NCBI GenBank assembly: GCA_003150485.1
Contig: QALX01000003.1
Coordinates: 1 to 64,000 of the forward strand
Direction: 5' to 3'
DNA length: 64,000 nucleotides
DNA from: Clostridiales bacterium
Lineage (GTDB): Bacteria; Bacillota; Clostridia; Oscillospirales; Oscillospiraceae
The position numbers and the translations under genes were made by a program. Every line of letters begins with the position of its first letter. Within the stretch, counting starts at the first letter, position 1. The notes beneath the pieces were generated by a model. It saw only the letters and a list, made by a program, of their open reading frames with translations, had not been told where the DNA came from and searched no databases. This document shows, in pieces, positions 48,057 through 56,858 of this stretch.

Positions 48057-48160
48057 AAACCGCTGTCCTCCTGTTTTGCTTCGAGGTCCGGGACCCGGAG
48101 GAGGGCCGGACGGGGATGGGGCGGCCGCCGGGCAAAACCGGCAGCCCGGAGGTGGGTCGA

Positions 48161-49483
48161 TTATTTCCCGAACAGAACGGGGAGCGCTTCCTCCAGGTTG
48201 TATTTCATTCTATCCACATCAATGGTAGAAAAGAAGCCGTCTTGGTAAAGAATTTTACCGCGGGCCATAGTCAGCACTACGTCGCTGCCCCGGGCGGAGT
48301 ACACCAGGTTCTCCAGGGCGTCGTGGCAGGGGGCCAGGTGGGGCTGTTCAAAGTCCAGGGCGATCAGATCCGCCGTGTTGCCGGGGACCAGGGCGCCGGT
48401 GTCGGTCCGGCCCAGGGCGCGGGCGCCGCAGGTGGTGGCCATATCCAGGGCGTCCCAGGCGGAGAGGGCCTTGGGGTCCCGGTTCGCGCCGCTCTGGAGC
48501 AGGGCGGCCAGCTTGATCTCGGCGAACAGGTCGAGATTGTTGTTGCTGCTGGCGCCGTCGGTACCCAGGGCCACATTGACCCCGGCCTCCCGCCGCATCC
48601 GGGCCACCGGGGCGATGCCGGAGCCCAGCTTCAGGTTGGAGGTGGGGCAGTGGAGGGCTGAGACGTTCTTCCGAGCCATCAGCTCCAGGTCCTCGGGGGT
48701 GACCCAGACGCAGTGGGCGCACATGCCGCGGGTGCCGTCCCAGACCCCTGCCCGGTCCAGAATCTGGAGGGGGGTGACGCCGTGGCGGGCGATGCACTCC
48801 TCGTGCTCGGATTTGGTCTCGGACAGGTGGACGTGGATGCCCAGTCCCCGGTCCCGGGCGCAGTCCGCCAGATAGCGCCAGATCTTCGGGGCCTGGAAGC
48901 TGGTGTATTCGCCGTGGATGGACATGTCCACCTTGATCTGGCCCTGCCCCGCGCCGTCCCAGCGCTCCGCCAGCTCCAACGATTCCGCACAGGGCCGGTA
49001 GTCCGCCGGGCGGTCCACCGGGGCAAAGGCGGTGACGCCCCGGGAGATGTTCAGGTTCAGGCCGGAGGCCAGGGTAGTCTCCACCATGTCGTCGCAGAAG
49101 TAGTACATGTCCGCGAAGGTGGTGATACCGTTGGCGATCATCTCCGCGGCGGCCAGCTCGGTGCCCGCCCGGATGGCGGCGGGGGTCAGCTTGGCCTCCA
49201 CTGGGAAAATATAGTCGTTGAGCCAGGTCTGGAGGTCGTGGCCGCCGCCGTAGCCCCGCATCAGGGTCATGGGCGCGTGGCAGTGGGTGTTGACCAGGCC
49301 GGGCATCAGAACCTGTCTGCCGCCCCCGTCGATGACCTCGGCGAAATCGCCTGTGGCGGGGCCGGCGGCCACCTCCTGAATCTGTCCGTTCTCCACGATC
49401 AGGTGGGCGTGCTCCAGAACCTCACGGTTCCGGTTCATGGTGACGATGGTAAAGTCATTCAGCAACAGTTTGTTCGATGGCAT
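48161..49483 (-). CDS. mtaD: 5-methylthioadenosine / S-adenosylhomocysteine deaminase
   Basis: 440 aa, amidohydrolase superfamily. Metal site: LMPGLVNTHCHAPMTLMRG (HxH), GLGIHVHLSETKSEHE, CAHCVWVTPEDLEL and VALGTDGASSNNNLDL, all characteristic of MtaD/SAH deaminases. It converts methylthioadenosine or S-adenosylhomocysteine to the inosyl derivative. It follows a purine nucleoside phosphorylase gene by 34 bases, a sensible pair for nucleoside salvage. RBS GGAGAG. Confidence 0.9.
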   Translation of the reverse strand: MPSNKLLLNDFTIVTMNRNREVLEHAHLIVENGQIQEVAAGPATGDFAEVIDGGGRQVLMPGLVNTHCHAPMTLMRGYGGGHDLQTWLNDYIFPVEAKLTPAAIRAGTELAAAEMIANGITTFADMYYFCDDMVETTLASGLNLNISRGVTAFAPVDRPADYRPCAESLELAERWDGAGQGQIKVDMSIHGEYTSFQAPKIWRYLADCARDRGLGIHVHLSETKSEHEECIARHGVTPLQILDRAGVWDGTRGMCAHCVWVTPEDLELMARKNVSALHCPTSNLKLGSGIAPVARMRREAGVNVALGTDGASSNNNLDLFAEIKLAALLQSGANRDPKALSAWDALDMATTCGARALGRTDTGALVPGNTADLIALDFEQPHLAPCHDALENLVYSARGSDVVLTMARGKILYQDGFFSTIDVDRMKYNLEEALPVLFGK

Positions 49484-49517
49484 AGGGCTCTCCTTTCCAC
49501 GGCGGGGCGCGCCGCCG

Positions 49518-50342
49518 TCACATCCGTTGTAAGCAGCTGCGGATCAGGGCGGAAAACGTTTCTTTGCCGGCCTCGGCGGCGATGAGGACCTCTTTCTCGG
49601 TGAGGGGCTGGTCCAGAATGCCGGCGGCCATATTGGTCATCAGGCTGAAGCCCAGGACCTCCATGCCGCAGTGGCTGGCCACAATCACCTCGGGGACCGT
49701 GGACATGCCCACCGCGTCGGCGCCCAGAATGCGGGCGGCCCGAATCTCCGCTGGGGTCTCGTACTGGGGGCCGGTCCAGTACATGTACACCCCGTGACGC
49801 AGGGGGAGCCCCAGTTCTGCCGCCGCTTCGGCGGCCAGTTTGCGCAGCCGGGGGGTGTAGTTGTAGGAGCTGTCCGGGAAGCGGGGGCCGAACTGATGCA
49901 GGTTGGGCCCTCGGAGGGGGGAGTCTAGGGCAAGCTTGATGTGGTCGTCAATGACCATCAGGTCGCCGGGGTTCCAGCTTTTGTTGACGCAGCCGGCGGC
50001 GTTGGTGACAATCAGGGTATCCGCTCCCAGCAGGCGCAGGACCCGGACGGCGAAGGTGACCTCCTCCAAGGAGTACCCCTCGTAGGGGTGGAACCGCCCC
50101 TGCATCACCGCCACGTTCTGCCCCTCCAGCTGGCCGAACACCAGCTGGCCCCTGTGGCCCGGGGCGGTGGAGGTTTTGAAGTGGGGAATCCGGTCGTAGG
50201 GTACCCGGATGGGCTGGGTGACCTCGTCTCCCAGGTAGCCCAGGCCGGAGCCCAGAATCATGGCGACCTTGGGGGAAAATCCGCCGGTCTGCTGGCGGAG
50301 ATAGGCCGCGCTCTCCTGGTATTGTGGAAAGGTGTAACGCAT
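49518..50342 (-). CDS. punA: Purine nucleoside phosphorylase
   Basis: 274 aa, trimeric PNP family. The phosphate-binding MILGSGLGYLGDEV and TAPGHRGQLVFGQLEG, then GRFHPYEGYS, NAAGCVNKSWNPGDLMVIDDHI, and the base-binding YWTGPQYETPAEIRAARILGADAVGMSTVPEVIVA are intact. It splits inosine or guanosine to base and ribose-1-phosphate. First gene of a two-gene unit with mtaD. Confidence 0.95.
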   Translation of the reverse strand: MRYTFPQYQESAAYLRQQTGGFSPKVAMILGSGLGYLGDEVTQPIRVPYDRIPHFKTSTAPGHRGQLVFGQLEGQNVAVMQGRFHPYEGYSLEEVTFAVRVLRLLGADTLIVTNAAGCVNKSWNPGDLMVIDDHIKLALDSPLRGPNLHQFGPRFPDSSYNYTPRLRKLAAEAAAELGLPLRHGVYMYWTGPQYETPAEIRAARILGADAVGMSTVPEVIVASHCGMEVLGFSLMTNMAAGILDQPLTEKEVLIAAEAGKETFSALIRSCLQRM

Positions 50343-50413
50343 GATGGGCCTCCTTTTCTGCCCGGGGGCAGCACGGTAAATGGATTGTCTGAGATGCGTA
50401 AGAATATGGTAAC

Positions 50414-50442
50414 ATTGTACCCCCCGAGGGGCAAAAAAGCAA
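50414..50442 (-). promoter_or_regulatory. Promoter of the punA-mtaD unit
   Basis: TTGCTT (50442-50437), a 17-base spacer and TACAAT (50419-50414). Confidence 0.65.
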
Positions 50443-50471
50443 GCGTTATCAAGGGGTTTCCCCCCTGCCGG

Positions 50472-51611
50472 TCAGCTCATGGAGGGGAAGAGGGTGTCCC
50501 GGGCCCGGGCCAGGGCGGCCACGAAGGCGTCCACCTCTTCCCGGGCCGTGGTCCGGTCAAAGGAGACCCGGAAGGCGCCGTTCCGCTGGGGCTTGCTCAG
50601 GGAGAGGGCTTCGTACACGTGGCTGGACTTGCCCCGGTGGCAGGCGGACCCGGCGGAGATATAGACGCCCTGGTCCCCCAGCACCCGCACCAGCACCTCG
50701 CTCTTGTACCCGGGCAGGGTCAGGGCCAGAATGTGGGGGGCCTCCCCCCGGCCGATCTGCTCCGCCTCGGGGACCCGGGCCCGGAGCTGCTCCAGGGTGT
50801 ACGCCTTCAGGGCCTTCAGGTGGGCGATGGTGTCGCTGAGCTGGGCACGGCCCGCCTGGCAGGCGGCGGCGAAGGCGGCGATCTGAGCGGTGGGCTCGGT
50901 GCCCGAGCGGAGGCCGTTCTCCTGGCCGCCCCCCAGAATCAGGGGCTTCAGGGGCACTCCGGAGCGGATGTACAGGGCGCCGATCCCCTTGGGTGCGTGG
51001 ACCTTGTGACCGCTGAGGGAGAGCAGATCCACCCCCAGCTGGGCGGGGGTGAAGGGTAGCTTCAGGAACCCCTGCACTGCGTCGGTGTGGAAGAGAATCC
51101 GGCGGTCGTACCGCTTCACCAGCGCCGCCGCCTCCCGGACCGGCAGCACGGTCCCCACCTCGTTGTTCACCAGCATCATGGATACCAGGGCGGTCTCGGG
51201 CCGCAGGGCGGCCTCCAGATCGGACAGGGAGACCGTCCCCTCCCGGTTGGGGGGCAGGTAGGTGACCTCCCACCCCTCTGCCTCCAGCTGACGGCAGGTC
51301 TGGAGGATGGCGCCGTGCTCGATGGCGGTGGTGATGATGTGGCGGCCCTTATGCCGGTTTCGCTCCGCCCCCAGGCGCAGGGCCCAGTTGTCGCTCTCGG
51401 TGCCGCAGGAGGTGAACACCACTTCCCGGGGCTGGCAGCCCAGAGCGGCGGCCACCGTTTTCCGGTCCCCCTCCAGCTGCTTTCTGGCCTGCTGGCCCAG
51501 GGAGTACTGGGCGGAGGGGTTGCCGAACCCCTCCGTCATCACCCGCAGGGCCGCCTCGGCGGCCTCCCTGCACACCGGTGTGGTGGCGGCGTTGTCTAAA
51601 TATGCAGTCAT
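50472..51611 (-). CDS. Cysteine desulfurase (NifS/IscS-type)
   Basis: 379 aa, PLP-dependent class V aminotransferase fold. MTAYLDNAATTPVCREA opens; TSCGTESDNWAL, HTDAVQGFLKLPF and the Schiff-base Lys in SLSGHKVHAPKGIGALYIR follow. The catalytic Cys is in ISAGSACHRGK, then SHVYEALSL. It moves sulfur from cysteine to Fe-S or thiolation pathways. No iscU follows, so it may serve tRNA thiolation. Start 51611 (AGGTGA upstream) matches the family; the longer frame does not. Confidence 0.93.
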   Translation of the reverse strand: MTAYLDNAATTPVCREAAEAALRVMTEGFGNPSAQYSLGQQARKQLEGDRKTVAAALGCQPREVVFTSCGTESDNWALRLGAERNRHKGRHIITTAIEHGAILQTCRQLEAEGWEVTYLPPNREGTVSLSDLEAALRPETALVSMMLVNNEVGTVLPVREAAALVKRYDRRILFHTDAVQGFLKLPFTPAQLGVDLLSLSGHKVHAPKGIGALYIRSGVPLKPLILGGGQENGLRSGTEPTAQIAAFAAACQAGRAQLSDTIAHLKALKAYTLEQLRARVPEAEQIGRGEAPHILALTLPGYKSEVLVRVLGDQGVYISAGSACHRGKSSHVYEALSLSKPQRNGAFRVSFDRTTAREEVDAFVAALARARDTLFPSMS

Positions 51612-51641
51612 GTTTGAATCACCTGAAATCAAAAAATAGGG

Positions 51642-52352
51642 TTAAATGGGGAGAAATTGCAGGGCCCAGGAGAGGAAGGGCACGAAAACCAGGGCGGGCA
51701 GGTAGTCGGCCACCTTAAATTTGGCCAGTCCGATGAGGTTCAGGCCCAGGGCCAGGATCAGGACGGAGCCGCAGCAGGTCAGCTCCGCGATGGCGGCGGA
51801 GGTGAGGAAGGGGGCCAGCACCGAGGCCAGCAGCACCAGACCGCCCTGGAACACCAGCACGAACGCGGCGGAGAGCAGCACCCCCACCCCCAGGGAGGCG
51901 GCCAGCATAGTGGCGGAGATCAGGTCCAGCAGGGACTTGGTCAGCAGCATCTCGTTGTCCCCGGAGATGCCGGCGTTGAGGGAGCCCACGATGGTCATGC
52001 TGCCCACGCAGAACAGCAGGGAGGCGGTGACAAACCCCTGGGCCAGGGAGACCCGGGCGGCGCCGTCTATGGGCTGGCTGGAGCGGAACCTGTTCTCGAT
52101 CCAATCCCCCAGGGACTGGATTTTCCCGTCCAGGTCCAGCCAGGTTCCCACCAGAGCACCCAGCACCATGGAGACGATGAGGACCAGGGTGTTCTCCCCC
52201 TGCAGCATGCCGTCGACACCGATATAGAGCGTACACAGTCCGATGCCTACCATCACCGCGTTGGTCAGCCGCTGGGGGATGCCCTTTTTCAGCAGCAGCC
52301 CCACGCAGCTGCCCACGATCACCGTGATGGTGTTGATCAGCACGCCGGTCAT
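51642..52352 (-). CDS. DUF554 family membrane protein
   Basis: 236 aa with seven hydrophobic segments. It begins TGVLINTITVIVGSCVGLLLKKGIPQRL and has the family blocks GIGLCTLYIGVDGML, GALVGTWLDLDGKI, ASLLFCVGSMTIVGSLNAGISGD and LLTKSLLDLISATMLAASLGVGV. Function is unknown, with transport suspected. Its start overlaps the mtaB stop by four bases. Confidence 0.92.
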   Translation of the reverse strand: MTGVLINTITVIVGSCVGLLLKKGIPQRLTNAVMVGIGLCTLYIGVDGMLQGENTLVLIVSMVLGALVGTWLDLDGKIQSLGDWIENRFRSSQPIDGAARVSLAQGFVTASLLFCVGSMTIVGSLNAGISGDNEMLLTKSLLDLISATMLAASLGVGVLLSAAFVLVFQGGLVLLASVLAPFLTSAAIAELTCCGSVLILALGLNLIGLAKFKVADYLPALVFVPFLSWALQFLPI

Positions 52353-53659
52353 ACGATCACTCCTTCCAGAGAACGGCCCCGCCGGCCGGCAATCTCAACT
52401 GATTTTACCACGTTGTGGAGGGAATCAGACGGCCCCGCCGGCCCGTCCAAAAGGAATACCTCCACATAGTTGGGGGCGTGGCCCCGCCAGCCCCCCTCGG
52501 TCCGTTCCTCAAAGAGGACGGGGAGAGTTTTCCCCACCCAGCTGTCCAGGTAGCGTATTTCCATGGTCCGGGCGGCCTCTGCGGCCCGGTGACAGCGGGC
52601 CTCCTTCACTGCGTTGGGGAGCTGATCCGGGCGGCGGTCCGCCACGGTGCCGCTCCGGCGGGAGTAGGGGAAGATGTGCATGGCGGAGAAATCCGCCTCC
52701 TGGATCAGTGCCAAGGTGGCGGCAAACTCCTCCTCGGTCTCCCCGGGGAAGCCGCAGATCAGGTCGGTGGTGAGAGCGGGCCGGTCAAAGTACCGGCGCA
52801 GGAGCCGGCAGGACTCCAAAAAGCGGGCGGCGGTGTATTTCCGGTTCATCCGCTGCAAGGTGGCGTCGCAGCCGGACTGGAGGGCCAGGTGGAAGTGGGG
52901 GCACAGGTTGTCCAGCTGTGCCGCCCGGCGGCAGAAGTCCTCGGTGATGGTCCGGGGCTCCAGGCTGCCCAGCCGCACCCGCAGGCCGGGGGCCGCGCGG
53001 CACACCGCTTCGATCAGGTCGATGAGGGTTTCGCCGGTGTCCAGGTCGCTGCCCCAGCTGGAGATCTCGATGCCGGTGATCACGATCTCGTGGTAGCCCG
53101 CCTCGGCCAGGGCGTTGGCCTGGGCCGCCGCCGCCGGGATGGACTCGCTGCGCACCGGGCCCCGGGTGAAGGGGATGATGCAGTAGGTGCAGAAGTTGCC
53201 GCAGCCGTCCTCCACCTTGAGCATGGCCCGGGTCCGCCCGGCCAGCCCTCCGGCGGGGAGCAGCTCAAAGTCGTGGCGTTGCAGGGCGTCATCCACCGAC
53301 ACCGACGCCTCCGCCGGACGCCGGACGCTCCACTGCTCCAGCCGGTCCAGAAAGGCCAGCCGGTCACCGGTCCCGGCCACCAGATCCACCCCCAGGGCGG
53401 CGATGGCGTCGGGCTGGGCCTGGGCGTAGCAGCCGCAGACCGCCACCACCGCCTCCGGGTGGTCCCGGCGGGTGCGGCGGATCATGTTGCGGCACTTTTT
53501 GTCGCTGACGGCGGTGACCGAACAGGTGTTGACGACGTATACGTCGGCCTCGCCCTCAAAGGGGACCAGGGTGTGGCCCCGCTGGGTGAGGATGGTCTCC
53601 ATGGCCTGGGTCTCGTATTGGTTGACCTTGCAGCCTAAAGTGTAAATGGCAAAGCGCAT
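52349..53659 (-). CDS. mtaB: tRNA t6A37 methylthiotransferase MtaB
   Basis: 436 aa. The N-terminal UPF0004 domain has MRFAIYTLGCKVNQYETQAM, VVNTCSVTAVSDKKCR and AVCGCYAQ, which provide three cluster cysteines. The radical-SAM motif is in GCGNFCTYCIIPFTRG. TDLICGFPGETEEEF and a C-terminal TRAM-like segment follow. It makes ms2t6A at position 37 of tRNAs reading ANN codons. Start 53659 is the conserved MRFAIYTLGC; no strong ribosome site is visible, and TTG 53683 is a weaker option. Confidence 0.93.
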   Translation of the reverse strand: MRFAIYTLGCKVNQYETQAMETILTQRGHTLVPFEGEADVYVVNTCSVTAVSDKKCRNMIRRTRRDHPEAVVAVCGCYAQAQPDAIAALGVDLVAGTGDRLAFLDRLEQWSVRRPAEASVSVDDALQRHDFELLPAGGLAGRTRAMLKVEDGCGNFCTYCIIPFTRGPVRSESIPAAAAQANALAEAGYHEIVITGIEISSWGSDLDTGETLIDLIEAVCRAAPGLRVRLGSLEPRTITEDFCRRAAQLDNLCPHFHLALQSGCDATLQRMNRKYTAARFLESCRLLRRYFDRPALTTDLICGFPGETEEEFAATLALIQEADFSAMHIFPYSRRSGTVADRRPDQLPNAVKEARCHRAAEAARTMEIRYLDSWVGKTLPVLFEERTEGGWRGHAPNYVEVFLLDGPAGPSDSLHNVVKSVEIAGRRGRSLEGVIV

Positions 53660-53717
53660 AAAAATAAAGTTCGCCTTTCTCAATCAGAATCAAAGGCGGG
53701 AAACCCCGCAAATTACC

Positions 53718-53746
53718 ATTATAATCGGAAAAGGACAGGCTGTATA
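53718..53746 (-). promoter_or_regulatory. mtaB-DUF554-desulfurase promoter
   Basis: TATAAT (53723-53718) with TATACA (53746-53741) 17 bases upstream on the minus strand; -35 is weak. Confidence 0.55.
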
Positions 53747-53779
53747 GTGCCAAACCATATAAATTTGTATCAGATGTCA

Positions 53780-53809
53780 TTTACAAGGCCCTTTCCACCG
53801 TGGTACAAT
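53780..53809 (+). promoter_or_regulatory. Promoter of the 5'-nucleotidase gene
   Basis: TTTACA (53780-53785), an 18-base spacer and TACAAT (53804-53809). Confidence 0.6.
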
Positions 53810-53848
53810 AATCAAGATACTTTTGCGAGGACGGAGGGGAAACCGGGG

Positions 53849-54436
53849 ATGGACTGTCATTTTTACGCCCTGATGGCCCGGATGCGCTATATTCAGCGCT
53901 GGGCGCTGATGCGCAACACCGAGCCGGAGAATGTCCAGGAGCACTCCCACATGGTGGCGGTGCTGGCCCACGCCCTGGTCCTGATCCAGAACAGGTATTA
54001 CGGCGGGACCCTGGACCCGGGACAGGCGGTGCTGCTGGCCCTGTACCACGACGCCACCGAGATCCTCACCGGCGACCTGCCCACCCCCATCAAGTACTAC
54101 AACCCGGACCTGCGTAGCGCCTACCAGACGGTGGAGGATGCGGCGGCCCGGCAGCTGCTGGACCTGCTGCCCACGGAGCTGCGGGAGGACTACGTACCCC
54201 TGCTGGCCGGGACGGACCCGGAACTGGCGGCGGTGGTCAAGGCGGCGGACAAGCTGGACGCCTACCTCAAGTGCGTCAAGGAGCTGAAAGCCGGGAACAC
54301 GGAGTTCCGCAAGGCCAGGGAGCAGACCTACGCCGCCCTGATGCAGAATCCCCTCCCCGCCCTCCAGCATTTTCTTCTGCATTTCCTGCCCAGCTTTGAG
54401 TTGACGTTAGACGAGCTGAACGGCTCAACCATGTAG
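53849..54436 (+). CDS. YfbR-like 5'-deoxynucleotidase (HD domain)
   Basis: 195 aa from ATG 53849 (GGAGGGG upstream). HD-superfamily ligands: R and H in RWALMRNTEPENVQEHSHMVA, then LALYHDATEILTGDLPTPIKYY (HD), and AVVKAADKLDAYLKC. This is the YfbR pattern, an enzyme releasing phosphate from deoxynucleoside 5'-monophosphates. The last 60 bases recur 78 bases further on in a diverged copy. Confidence 0.9.
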   Translation: MDCHFYALMARMRYIQRWALMRNTEPENVQEHSHMVAVLAHALVLIQNRYYGGTLDPGQAVLLALYHDATEILTGDLPTPIKYYNPDLRSAYQTVEDAAARQLLDLLPTELREDYVPLLAGTDPELAAVVKAADKLDAYLKCVKELKAGNTEFRKAREQTYAALMQNPLPALQHFLLHFLPSFELTLDELNGSTM

Positions 54437-54454
54437 GGGACAGACCGTTTTTGT

Positions 54455-54514
54455 CTGCATTTCCTGCCCAGCTTCGAGTTAACCCTGGATGAGTTGAATG
54501 GCTCGACCATGTAA
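54455..54514 (+). repeat. Duplicated 3' tail of the 5'-nucleotidase gene
   Basis: These 60 bases encode exactly the same last 19 residues (LHFLPSFELTLDELNGSTM) plus stop as 54377-54436, but differ at nine codons, all synonymous (including TAA versus TAG). It is not an open gene by itself. The pattern indicates a remnant of a second, once functional allele left by recombination. Confidence 0.85.
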
Positions 54515-54565
54515 ACGGGAGAATAATAGAACAACATTTTTATATAGAGAAGGAGACAGAAAGCT

Positions 54566-54835
54566 ATGCGCGCTATTGTCACTGTGGTCGGAAAGGACCG
54601 GATCGGAATCATTGCGAACGTCTGCAACCTGCTGATGAAATACCAGGTCAACGTGCTGGACATCAGCCAGACCGTGCTGCAGGATTACTTTACCATGATC
54701 ATGATGGTGGACGCCACCGAGTCCGAGCTGTCCATCAGCCAGCTGATCCAGGTCATGAAGGAAGAGGGCCTGAAGCAGGAGCTGGACATCCACGTCCAGC
54801 GGGAAGACATCTTCAACGCCATGCATCGGATTTGA
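54566..54835 (+). CDS. ACT-domain protein (UPF0237/GcvR-like)
   Basis: 89 aa: AIVTVVGKDRIGIIANVCNLLMKYQVNVLDISQTVLQDYFTMIMMVD is a complete ACT domain with the ligand-loop GKDRIGI. Such proteins sense small molecules, probably amino acids. It is 10 bases upstream of the PFL gene, a pairing conserved in Firmicutes. RBS GGAGAC. Confidence 0.93.
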   Translation: MRAIVTVVGKDRIGIIANVCNLLMKYQVNVLDISQTVLQDYFTMIMMVDATESELSISQLIQVMKEEGLKQELDIHVQREDIFNAMHRI

Positions 54836-54845
54836 GGTGGCGGCT

Positions 54846-56204
54846 ATGCTGACAAGAAATGAGATCATGCAGACTCTGGATATGATTGACCAGCAGCATC
54901 TGGACATTCGTACCATCACCATGGGCATCTCCCTGCTTTCCTGCTGCCACCCGGACCCGGAGGAGGCCTGCCGGAGAATTTACGATAAAATCTGCCGCCA
55001 CGCTGAGCGTCTGGTGGCCACCGGGGAACAGATCGAGCTGGAATTCGGCATCCCCATCGTCAACAAGCGCATCTCGGTGACCCCCATGGCCCTGGTGGCC
55101 GCGGCCAGCGAGACGGCGGACTACGTCCCCTTCGCCCGGGCCATGGACCGGGCCGCCAAGACCTGCGGCGTCAATTTCATCGGCGGCTACTCCGCTCTGG
55201 TCCACAAGGGGATGACGGAAGCGGACCGGAAGCTCATCGCCTCCATCCCTGAGGCCCTGGCCGTGACCGATTACGTCTGCTCCTCCATCAACGTGGGCTC
55301 CACCCGGGCGGGCATCAATATGGACGCCGTCCGCCTCATGGGGGAGACCGTGAAGAAAACCGCCCTGCGCACCGCGGATCAGGACGGCCTGGGCTGCGCC
55401 AAGCTGGTGGTGTTCTGCAACGCCGTGGAGGACAACCCCTTTATGGCCGGCGCCTTCCACGGCGTAGGCGAGGCGGAGAGCATCATCAACGTGGGCGTCT
55501 CCGGCCCCGGCGTGGTCTACCACGCCCTCCAGTCGGTAAAGGGCCAGCCCTTTGACCAGGTGGCGGAGACCGTGAAGAAAACCGCCTTCCGTATCACCCG
55601 GATGGGCCAGCTGGTGGCCCGGGAGGCCAGCCAGCGCTTGGACGTGCCCTTCGGCATCGTGGATTTGTCCCTGGCGCCCACCCCGGCAGTGGGGGACTCG
55701 GTGGCCCGCATCCTGGAAGAGATGGGCCTGGAGCGCTGCGGCACCCACGGCACCACGGCGGCCCTGGCTCTGCTCAACGATGCGGTGAAGAAGGGCGGCG
55801 TGATGGCCTCCAGCCACGTGGGCGGCCTGTCCGGCGCCTTTATCCCCGTCAGTGAGGACGAGGGCATGATTGCCGCCGCTGAGTCCGGTGTGCTGACCAT
55901 GGACAAACTGGAAGCGATGACCTGTGTGTGCTCGGTGGGCCTGGATATGATCGCCGTCCCCGGCGACACCACCAGCGACACCATCGCCGCCATCATCGCC
56001 GACGAAGCCGCCATCGGCATGGTCAACAATAAGACCACCGCCGTCCGCGTCATCCCCGCCCAGGGGAAGAACGTGGGCGACCGGATTGAGATGGGCGGCC
56101 TGCTGGGCTCCGCCCCGGTGATGCCCATCCACAAGGAGTCCGCAGCGGACTTTATCGCCCGGGGCGGCCGGATTCCCGCACCCCTCCACAGCCTGAAAAA
56201 CTGA
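54846..56204 (+). CDS. PFL family protein (DUF711)
   Basis: 452 aa from ATG 54846 (GAGGTGG upstream). It has DIRTITMGISLLSCCHPDPEEACRRIYDKI, the Gly-rich NVGVSGPGVVYHAL, FGIVDLSLAPTPAVGDSVARILEEMGLE and DTTSDTIAAIIADEAAIGMVNNKTTAVRVIP, the DUF711 pattern of UPF0210 proteins. The name reflects distant similarity to pyruvate formate-lyase, but no Gly-radical motif is seen. Function unknown; linked to the ACT protein upstream. Confidence 0.93.
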   Translation: MLTRNEIMQTLDMIDQQHLDIRTITMGISLLSCCHPDPEEACRRIYDKICRHAERLVATGEQIELEFGIPIVNKRISVTPMALVAAASETADYVPFARAMDRAAKTCGVNFIGGYSALVHKGMTEADRKLIASIPEALAVTDYVCSSINVGSTRAGINMDAVRLMGETVKKTALRTADQDGLGCAKLVVFCNAVEDNPFMAGAFHGVGEAESIINVGVSGPGVVYHALQSVKGQPFDQVAETVKKTAFRITRMGQLVAREASQRLDVPFGIVDLSLAPTPAVGDSVARILEEMGLERCGTHGTTAALALLNDAVKKGGVMASSHVGGLSGAFIPVSEDEGMIAAAESGVLTMDKLEAMTCVCSVGLDMIAVPGDTTSDTIAAIIADEAAIGMVNNKTTAVRVIPAQGKNVGDRIEMGGLLGSAPVMPIHKESAADFIARGGRIPAPLHSLKN

Positions 56205-56728
56205 TGAAACTGGCCGTCTACGGCTCCCTGAACCCGCCCGCCGATTCCACTTGGACCGGTTGTGCGGCGGAGCTGGGCCGCCAGCTGGCCCGGCGGGGCC
56301 ACGTGTTCCTCTTCGGCGGCGGCGGTACCGGCCTGCTGGGGGCGGCCGCCCGTGCCGCCCGGGACGCGGGAGGTTCCCTCACCGCCGTGGTCCGCACCGA
56401 CCGCTGTTGGGAGACCCCGCTGGAGGGCGACTACCGCCGTATCCCGGCCTCGGGCTACCGCCAGCGAAAGCAGGTGATGGAGGAGATGTCGGAGGGTTTT
56501 ATCGTCCTCCCCGGCGGCATCGGCACCCTGGACGAGTGCGTGGAAACCCTCATTCTGGAGGGCCGCTATAAGCCGGTGGCCTTCTACCAGCCGGACGGCC
56601 GTTACTATGAACCCCTCCGCGCGTTTTTCCGTCGGGCCGCCGAAGAACAGCTGCTGTCCCCGGACTGGCCCCCCGGCCGCTGGTTCTGCGATACCCTCGA
56701 CCAGCTCTGGTCCGTCCTGGAAGCGTAA
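56204..56728 (+). CDS. LOG-family (lysine decarboxylase-like Rossmann) protein
   Basis: 174 aa. GGGGTGLLGAAARAARDAGG is the nucleotide-binding loop. KQVMEEMSEGFIVLPGGIGTLDECVETL contains the PGGxGT motif of phosphoribohydrolase LOG proteins, which release bases such as cytokinins from nucleotide monophosphates. The preceding Arg (RQRKQVM) is present. The ATG shares one base with the TGA of the PFL gene. Confidence 0.9.
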   Translation: MKLAVYGSLNPPADSTWTGCAAELGRQLARRGHVFLFGGGGTGLLGAAARAARDAGGSLTAVVRTDRCWETPLEGDYRRIPASGYRQRKQVMEEMSEGFIVLPGGIGTLDECVETLILEGRYKPVAFYQPDGRYYEPLRAFFRRAAEEQLLSPDWPPGRWFCDTLDQLWSVLEA

Positions 56729-56739
56729 CAAAAAAGGAA

Positions 56740-56777
56740 AACGGAACTTTCTAACCGTAGAAAGTTCCGTTTTTTTG
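56740..56777 (+). terminator. Terminator of the ACT-PFL-LOG operon
   Basis: ACGGAACTTTCT and AGAAAGTTCCGT pair around six bases, then seven T. Confidence 0.9.
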
Positions 56778-56858
56778 TTGTTTTAGCGGTTTTGTGAGGG
56801 CCTGTTACCCATTGTGCCCGTTCAGACGGGCACAGTCTGCGCAGAGCCCCGGCCAGAA

